A DNA stretch of 10,967 nucleotides, taken from Candidatus Melainabacteria bacterium. Lineage in GTDB: Bacteria > Cyanobacteriota > Vampirovibrionia > Obscuribacterales > Obscuribacteraceae. The notes beneath the pieces were generated by a model. The model saw only the letters and a list, made by a program, of their open reading frames with translations, made no database searches and had not been told where the DNA came from. Position numbers and translations under genes: made by a program. Location of the stretch: assembly GCA_003175915.1 (NCBI GenBank), contig PSRH01000163.1, positions 1 through 10,967 on the forward strand. The letters run 5' to 3'. Positions 6,886 through 10,967 of the stretch are shown piece by piece (position 1 is the first letter of the stretch; each line of letters begins with the position of its first letter).

Positions 6886-7923
6886 ATGAAAACAGCTGAA
6901 CAGTTGAAAGTACGTACGGCATCGGTGGCAGAGGTTACGAAACCAGGTGCCAAGCTGGAAGTGACGAAGCGCGAGATTGGACTGCCGTCGTCTCGGCATG
7001 TAATCTTAAAAATTCAAGCTTGTGGCATTTGCCATAGCGATAGTTTCCCGATCGAGGGCCATTTCCCGGGAGTAAAGTATCCAGTTGTTCCGGGACACGA
7101 AATTGTTGGTACCGTTGAAGAGGTAGGCCCGGACTGTAAACGTTTGAAAAAGGGCGATCGCGTTGGCGTTGGCTGGCATGGTGGACACTGCGCGATTTGT
7201 CCAAGTTGCCGAAGCGGAGATTTTATCACTTGCTCTAGCCTAGAGACTCCCGGGATCAATATTGATGGCGGTTATGCCGAATACGCATCGTTCCCTGAGG
7301 AAGTTTGCGCGATGGTGCCCAAGCAGATCGAATCAGCCGAGGCCGCACCGCTCTTGTGCGCAGGCATAACCACGTTCAATGCTTTGCGCCATTCTGGTGC
7401 CAGGCCCGGCGATCTGGTTGCCATTCTCGGATTAGGTGGACTGGGACACCTGGGCGTTCAGTTTGCCAGCAAGATGGGTTTCAACACAGTGGCCATTGCC
7501 CGTGGTGACGATAAGGCACCATTTGCCAAACAGCTCGGTGCCAAGCTATATATCAATTCTGAGCGCCAGAATGTCGCTGAGGAATTGAAGAAACTTGGTG
7601 GTGTGAAAGTCGCTCTGGCTACTGTGACAAACGCGAAAGCGATGACACCGCTTATTGATGGTTTGGCAATTGATGGGCGGTTGGTTGTTGTTGGTGCTGA
7701 TGTCGAGCCTATGCAAATAAGCCCAGTGCAACTCCTGATGGGGCGCCGGTCGGTGAGCGGATGGCCAAGTGGTACGGCCAAGGATTCGGAAGAATGTCTG
7801 GAGTTTGCCGCTCTTACGGGCGTGCGACCGCTGATCGAGCGCTTTCCGTTCAAGAATGTCAATGAGGCCTATGAACGAATGATGAGCGGCAAGGCTCGCT
7901 TTCGCGCGGTGATCGAGTTTTAG
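6886..7923 (+). CDS. Zinc-dependent alcohol dehydrogenase (MDR family)
   Basis: A 345-residue medium-chain dehydrogenase/reductase that interconverts alcohols and aldehydes or ketones. Catalytic-zinc ligands are expected at Cys46 (C-G-I-C-H-S-D), His71-Glu72 (P-G-H-E) and Cys158 (L-L-C-A-G). The structural zinc is held by Cys102, Cys105, Cys108 and Cys116, all present. The Rossmann fold carries G182-L-G-G-L-G-H. The second strand ends I-A-R206-G-D-D rather than in an aspartate, which in this family favours NADP(H) over NAD(H); this is inference. Both zinc sites are intact, so the enzyme should be active, but the substrate cannot be read from sequence. A good GAGGA (6872-6880 region) precedes the ATG. 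It follows the Old Yellow Enzyme by 78 bases on the same strand and converges with the photolyase gene, with 22 bases between stops. Confidence 0.92.
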   Translation: MKTAEQLKVRTASVAEVTKPGAKLEVTKREIGLPSSRHVILKIQACGICHSDSFPIEGHFPGVKYPVVPGHEIVGTVEEVGPDCKRLKKGDRVGVGWHGGHCAICPSCRSGDFITCSSLETPGINIDGGYAEYASFPEEVCAMVPKQIESAEAAPLLCAGITTFNALRHSGARPGDLVAILGLGGLGHLGVQFASKMGFNTVAIARGDDKAPFAKQLGAKLYINSERQNVAEELKKLGGVKVALATVTNAKAMTPLIDGLAIDGRLVVVGADVEPMQISPVQLLMGRRSVSGWPSGTAKDSEECLEFAALTGVRPLIERFPFKNVNEAYERMMSGKARFRAVIEF

Positions 7924-7927
7924 TTTC

Positions 7928-7943
7928 GGGGTGGAAGCTCCCC
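7928..7943. terminator. Weak hairpin between convergent stops
   Basis: GGGG (7928-7931) can pair with CCCC (7940-7943) around an 8-base loop in the 22-base gap between the dehydrogenase and photolyase stops. The position suits a shared two-way terminator, but the stem is only four bases and no T-tract follows on either strand. Confidence 0.15.
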
Positions 7944-7945
7944 AG

Positions 7946-9391
7946 TCATCTTGCTCGCTTGATTGTTTCGAAGGCGATCAGGGCTCTCAGCCTGGCCTCG
8001 CTATGGTCAACCAGAGGCAGGGGATAGCTACCACCTAACTTGATTCCTGCTCTGGCAAGCTCTACCTGTGGTGCCATCCAGGGACAGTGCATCCATTTTG
8101 CCGGTAAACCAGCAAGTTCGGGAACCCAGCGTCTTACATAGTCACCGCTGGGGTCGAATTTTTTCCCTTGCAGGACTGGATTGAAAATGCGGAAATAAGG
8201 CGCAGCATCGGCGCCGCATCCGGCCGACCACTGCCAGCCGAGTGTGTTATTGGCCAGATCAGCATCGACCAGGGTATCCCAAAACCACTTGGCGCCATCT
8301 TGCCAGGAGACTAGCAAGTCTTTAACTAGAAAAGAAGCAACGATCATCCTGACGCGATTGTGCATCCAACCTGTATTCCATAGTTGGCGAATACCTGCGT
8401 CCACAATTGGATAACCGGTATTACCGGCTTGCCACGCCTTTAGGAATGAAGCTTTGCTCGACCACGGAAATCTATCGAACTCGGCACGCATCGGTACATC
8501 GGTGGTTTTCGGAAAGTGATACAAGAGGTGGTAAGCAAATTCGCGCCAGACTAATTCTTTCAGGTAAGATTTGCAACTGGCATCCAGACCGGGTTTGTTT
8601 TGGGCGTGCTGTTTGACCGAATGCCAAACTGTTAATGGGCTGATTTCGCCAAAATGTAAGTAGGGAGATAGACGTGATACCCCATCGAGATCGGGACGAT
8701 CGCGACTATCCTGATAGTCGGACAAACACGATTTGAGAAAACTCTTTAGGCGTCGAGTCGCAGCGTTCTCTCCCGGCTGCCACGATGCTCTCAATCCCGC
8801 CGCCCAATCGAATGTCGGCAGTAATTCGAGAGCATTCAGGTTGATCGAGCTAAGATGGGGTGGATGAGCTGGAGGCAGATGGGGTGTCGCGATCGGATGA
8901 TTGACCTCTGGAATGCTGAGAAGTTTACGCCAAAATGGCGTAAATACTTTGTAAGGGGAGCCGTCGCTGGATGTGATTTGAGTTGGTGGAAAGAGCAAAC
9001 TGGAATCGAACCCAAAAATGGTAATTCCAGTTTTACTCAAGGCAGAGGCGACATTGTTCTCTTGTTCGCGCGCCCAAGGTTCGTAGCGATGGTTAAAGAA
9101 GATGGTAGTTGCTGATGTCTCCTGTATAATCCTCATCAGTTCAATGCCAGCTCGTCCCTTTCTCAGTACTAGACGGTGGCCAGTGTCTTTTAGCGATTGC
9201 TCGAGTGCAACCAAACTATGGTGAAGCCACCAGCGGCTTGCTGCTCCAGCAAACCACTGTCCCTCATCTTCTGGTGAATGGACGTACACCGGCAGTATTT
9301 CAAATCCACCCTTTACCGCTCTGGATAGTGCAGGGTTATCCGCCAAGCGGAGATCATTTCGGAACCAAACGATAGCCAGTGGCTTTCTCAT
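7946..9391 (-). CDS. phrB: Deoxyribodipyrimidine photolyase (class I CPD photolyase)
   Basis: A 481-residue light-driven flavoprotein that repairs cyclobutane pyrimidine dimers in DNA. The N-terminal antenna domain opens I-V-W-F-R-N-D-L-R-L-A-D-N-P-A-L; which antenna chromophore it binds cannot be told. The FAD domain has S-R-L-S-P-Y-L-H-F-G-E-I-S-P, the dimer-contact segment E279-L-V-W282-R-E-F, M-H-N345-R-V-R-M349 (Asn and Met at the positions of E. coli Asn341 and Met345), and the C-terminal A-P-Y-F-R-I-F-N-P. The electron-transfer tryptophan triad falls at W310, W363 and W386, each exactly four residues beyond E. coli W306, W359 and W382. These residues fit a true CPD photolyase rather than a cryptochrome or (6-4) enzyme. 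ATG 9391 is chosen because it places the first strand as in known photolyases; an in-frame TTG at 9412 would add seven residues. It is divergent from the GNAT gene. Confidence 0.95.
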   Translation of the reverse strand: MRKPLAIVWFRNDLRLADNPALSRAVKGGFEILPVYVHSPEDEGQWFAGAASRWWLHHSLVALEQSLKDTGHRLVLRKGRAGIELMRIIQETSATTIFFNHRYEPWAREQENNVASALSKTGITIFGFDSSLLFPPTQITSSDGSPYKVFTPFWRKLLSIPEVNHPIATPHLPPAHPPHLSSINLNALELLPTFDWAAGLRASWQPGENAATRRLKSFLKSCLSDYQDSRDRPDLDGVSRLSPYLHFGEISPLTVWHSVKQHAQNKPGLDASCKSYLKELVWREFAYHLLYHFPKTTDVPMRAEFDRFPWSSKASFLKAWQAGNTGYPIVDAGIRQLWNTGWMHNRVRMIVASFLVKDLLVSWQDGAKWFWDTLVDADLANNTLGWQWSAGCGADAAPYFRIFNPVLQGKKFDPSGDYVRRWVPELAGLPAKWMHCPWMAPQVELARAGIKLGGSYPLPLVDHSEARLRALIAFETIKRAR

Positions 9392-9435
9392 TTCCGATTG
9401 GGCCTGGTACAACTCTTTACTTACTAATTAACAAG

Positions 9436-9469
9436 AAGATACCAATATCCAAACTGACAAACAATATCC
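9436..9469 (-). promoter_or_regulatory. Candidate photolyase promoter with an 8-base direct repeat
   Basis: Read on the minus strand, TTGTTT (9464-9459) and TATCTT (9441-9436) are spaced by 17 bases, giving a transcription start near 9429. On the plus strand CAATATCC occurs twice, at 9443-9450 and 9462-9469, a period of 19 bases. One copy lies in the promoter spacer and the other overlaps the -35, which is how a regulator site could be placed. Confidence 0.35.
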
Positions 9470-9479
9470 TCTTTCTTTA

Positions 9480-9508
9480 TTGACAGATAGTCATGTAGCG
9501 ACTGTAGA
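9480..9508 (+). promoter_or_regulatory. Candidate promoter for the GNAT gene
   Basis: A perfect -35 TTGACA (9480-9485) is followed after 17 bases by TGTAGA (9503-9508, 3 of 6). A better -10 look-alike, TATTAT (9522-9527), has only a weak partner upstream. Either would give a short leader to the ATG at 9554. Confidence 0.35.
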
Positions 9509-9553
9509 GGAAAGACAGCAGTATTATGGTAGTTGGCGCTAAGGGATAATGGC

Positions 9554-10093
9554 ATGGAATTTAGAAGAGCGACTGCGAATGACTACGCAGCCGTATACGA
9601 TCTTCAAAACCGTAATTTAAGAACCCGGTTGACGGCTAGCGAGCGATCGGATGGTTTTCTTTCTGCTGCTTTTAGGATTGAAGACTATGAGGCATTAAAT
9701 GAAGATCTTTGCGTACTTGTTTGCGTCGAAGAGAAACGAGTATTAGGCTTTCTCGTAGCGAGCACGATCAAGTTCAATCAGAAATTTGCCTTGAGCACAG
9801 CAATGGTTGCCCGCTATCCACAGGCAATTTATGACGGAAGAGCGCTTGACTCGTACCAATCATGCGTAGCGGGTCCGGTGTGTGTCGAACGGGAGCAACG
9901 CGGCAGAGGAATATTCCCAGGAATGTATCATCGTTTGTTCGAGCTATTGCCACCTGAATACGATCTCGCGGTGGTGCTCATCGCGAAGGATAACCCAAGA
10001 TCCTTCAATGCCCATACGAAGATTGGCTTTCAGCAAGTAGAGCAATTTCAATTCAACGCCAGAACCTTCGATATTCTGGCAATTAAGGTATGA
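9554..10093 (+). CDS. GNAT-family N-acetyltransferase
   Basis: The product is 179 residues with the GNAT fold: an N-terminal strand M-E-F-R-R-A-T-A-N-D-Y, a central strand V-L-V-C-V-E-E-K-R-V-L-G-F-L-V-A, and motif A at V-C-V-E-R-E-Q115-R-G-R-G-I120, the acetyl-CoA pyrophosphate loop (Q/R-x-x-G-x-G/A). The helix and strand after it end in N-P-R-S-F-N-A-H-T-K-I-G-F, the usual motif B with an Asn-x-x-x-x-x-H pattern and K-x-G-F. Substrate is unknown. ATG 9554 is chosen over the in-frame TTG at 9533 because AAGGGA (9541-9546) lies seven bases before it and the first strand starts directly after it. It stands alone between the divergent photolyase and the right-edge pair. Confidence 0.85.
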   Translation: MEFRRATANDYAAVYDLQNRNLRTRLTASERSDGFLSAAFRIEDYEALNEDLCVLVCVEEKRVLGFLVASTIKFNQKFALSTAMVARYPQAIYDGRALDSYQSCVAGPVCVEREQRGRGIFPGMYHRLFELLPPEYDLAVVLIAKDNPRSFNAHTKIGFQQVEQFQFNARTFDILAIKV

Positions 10094-10132
10094 AACGCAT
10101 TTCTCCTTGACATGGCGACGGTGTGGCCCATT

Positions 10133-10141
10133 TGCTAGACT
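10133..10141 (+). promoter_or_regulatory. Possible extended -10 element for the right-edge gene pair
   Basis: TGC followed by TAGACT (10136-10141, 4 of 6) resembles an extended -10. A perfect TTGACA at 10107-10112 is upstream but 23 bases away, too far to act as its -35. Transcription would start near 10148. Confidence 0.2.
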
Positions 10142-10174
10142 GGCAAAACCAGGTTATTGAAGCGTGTTTTGGGT

Positions 10175-10573
10175 ATGGATGAAGATTTAGACGACGGCCT
10201 TCGCGTCGAAGTACTGGCAAGTGCCCTGAAAATGGGAAAGGCCGAGGCGAAGGAGTTACTGGAAACTCTGGCGACTCGCCTGCAAGCGATCATGCCTGAG
10301 GTTACTACCGTACAAAGAGCAGGCTGGTTCATGTCTTCCGAAAGACCAGTGCGAGAATTGATCGTGCGCTTCGACGATTGCCACTTACAATTGGTTAAGG
10401 AAAAGACAGGCACGCTCACGGCCGTAGTGATGAAGGTCGTGCGTGGCGTGGTCCTGAAGAGCACTCCCACTAGCGTGGATGATTGGATTAAAACTCTTGC
10501 AACTGAATTGTCCAAGGCGGCTCAAAAGGATGCTAAAACGCGTGAGATACTAAACAAGTTTGTAGTTGGCTAG
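10175..10573 (+). CDS. Small cytoplasmic protein of unknown function, partner of YbjQ-like gene
   Basis: The product is 132 residues with no signal peptide or membrane segment. Residues 1-40 are acidic then helical; 44-95 look like a small beta sheet (R-A-G-W-F at 48-52, L-I-V-R-F-D, L-Q-L-V-K, A-V-V-M-K-V-V-R-G-V-V-L-K); 100-128 are a helical tail with D-D-W-I-K-T-L-A-T-E-L. I know no named domain. From memory, small proteins with a V-V-R-G-(I/V)-V-L-K strand and a (D/E)-W-(L/I) helix occur next to heavy-metal-binding (YbjQ-like) proteins in actinobacteria, and here such a gene follows after only 9 bases. ATG 10175 is chosen; a TTG at 10157 would add six residues. Neither has a good ribosome site, so the start is uncertain. 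Confidence 0.65.
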   Translation: MDEDLDDGLRVEVLASALKMGKAEAKELLETLATRLQAIMPEVTTVQRAGWFMSSERPVRELIVRFDDCHLQLVKEKTGTLTAVVMKVVRGVVLKSTPTSVDDWIKTLATELSKAAQKDAKTREILNKFVVG

Positions 10574-10582
10574 GAGACTGCC

Positions 10583-10967
10583 ATGCCCTGGTGGCGATTT
10601 TGGCGTCCTGACAGTGAAGAAGAGATTCAAGCGCGCCAGATGCAAAAGGCCGCGATAGAGGCGCTTGAAAGTGGCGATATTCCGCCAACCGCTAAAAAGC
10701 GGATTGATCTGCAACTGAATGCCGACAAGCGTTTCTTTACAAGCGATCTATCAGTGCGGGAATTTCTGCTGACGAGAGAGTCTGGTATTGAGGCGATCTC
10801 CCAGGTAATGGGCACTTCCTTCTATAACGTTAGTTATTGGGGCTCTTACATGGGTCCTTACAGAATGACCGGTGAACTTGTCAAAGTTACCGAAGCCCAA
10901 AAAGAAGCCCGTCGCCTAGCCATCCAAAGAATGAAGAGAGAAGCTCAACTGTTAGGCGCTTCCGGAG
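10583..10967 (+). CDS. YbjQ/heavy-metal-binding-domain-like protein, 5' part (cut by window end)
   Basis: The frame is open from ATG 10583 to the window end: 128 residues are visible and the 3' end is missing. AGGAG (10572-10576) lies six bases before the ATG and overlaps the stop of the previous gene, so translation is probably coupled. The N-terminus is tryptophan-rich (P-W-W-R-F-W-R-P), then a helical linker to about residue 50. Residues 53-128 resemble one YbjQ-type (DUF74) unit: S-D-L-S-V-R-E-F, then a strand ending Q-V-M-G-T-S, then a helix A-R-R-L-A-I-Q-R-M-K-R-E-A-Q-L-L-G-A-S-G, which in YbjQ relatives runs on to V-V-G-V, just beyond the edge. Actinobacterial relatives usually have two such units. 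The metal-binding label is inherited from family annotation; no metal ligands are evident here. Confidence 0.7.
   Translation, partial: MPWWRFWRPDSEEEIQARQMQKAAIEALESGDIPPTAKKRIDLQLNADKRFFTSDLSVREFLLTRESGIEAISQVMGTSFYNVSYWGSYMGPYRMTGELVKVTEAQKEARRLAIQRMKREAQLLGASG

Noticed and set aside
7458..7862. A minus-strand open frame of 134 codons inside the alcohol dehydrogenase gene
   Set aside because: It is antisense to the Rossmann domain and serine/proline-rich without a motif.
10107..10112. A perfect TTGACA upstream of the right-edge gene pair
   Set aside because: No -10-like sequence lies 16-18 bases downstream; the nearest candidate is 23 bases away.
1..10967. CRISPR arrays, tRNA or rRNA genes, insertion sequences, toxin-antitoxin or defence genes
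   Set aside because: No regularly spaced repeats, cloverleaf-like sequences, transposase motifs or terminal repeats were seen; the gaps between genes are all under 250 bases and were read through on both strands.

Overview
The window looks like an ordinary bacterial chromosome segment. It is gene-dense, has roughly balanced base composition by eye, uses ATG with occasional GTG starts, and shows Shine-Dalgarno sequences before several genes. I found no tRNA, rRNA, CRISPR array, insertion sequence or phage gene. The mix of a WG-repeat protein, secreted SH3 and FG-GAP-like proteins, a GH65 phosphorylase with beta-phosphoglucomutase, a class I CPD photolyase and a YbjQ-like protein would fit a large-genome environmental lineage such as Obscuribacterales (Vampirovibrionia/Melainabacteria, the non-photosynthetic sister group of Cyanobacteria). 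That assignment is a tentative inference from gene style, not a demonstrated one.

Layout. (1) Bases 1-2273 hold three surface or export-type genes: the 3' end of a WG-repeat protein (+), a convergent secreted SH3-domain protein (-), and a divergent secreted protein with a DxDNNGxxD calcium-type loop (+). (2) Bases 2274-2501 are a leader region with a TATAAT box and two perfect-stem hairpins. (3) Bases 2502-7923 carry four genes on the + strand: GH65 disaccharide phosphorylase, beta-phosphoglucomutase, an Old Yellow Enzyme of the YqjM/XenA class, and a zinc alcohol dehydrogenase. (4) A class I CPD photolyase (-) converges on the dehydrogenase. (5) A GNAT acetyltransferase (+) diverges from the photolyase. 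(6) At the right edge a small cytoplasmic protein of unknown function is followed 9 bases later by a YbjQ/heavy-metal-binding-like protein cut off by the window end.

How the genes work together. GH65 and beta-phosphoglucomutase form a complete short route: phosphorolysis of an alpha-glucobiose gives glucose and beta-glucose 1-phosphate, which the mutase turns into glucose 6-phosphate. No sugar transporter or regulator gene lies beside them, so the substrate may be made inside the cell. The Old Yellow Enzyme and the alcohol dehydrogenase follow on the same strand with short gaps and may be co-transcribed; they could act on alpha,beta-unsaturated carbonyls and the resulting carbonyls, but no direct link to the sugar pathway is visible. 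Nothing here amounts to a clearly new system. The best candidates for a second look are the leader hairpins before the GH65 gene, the uncharacterised gene pair at the right edge, and the direct repeat in the photolyase promoter.
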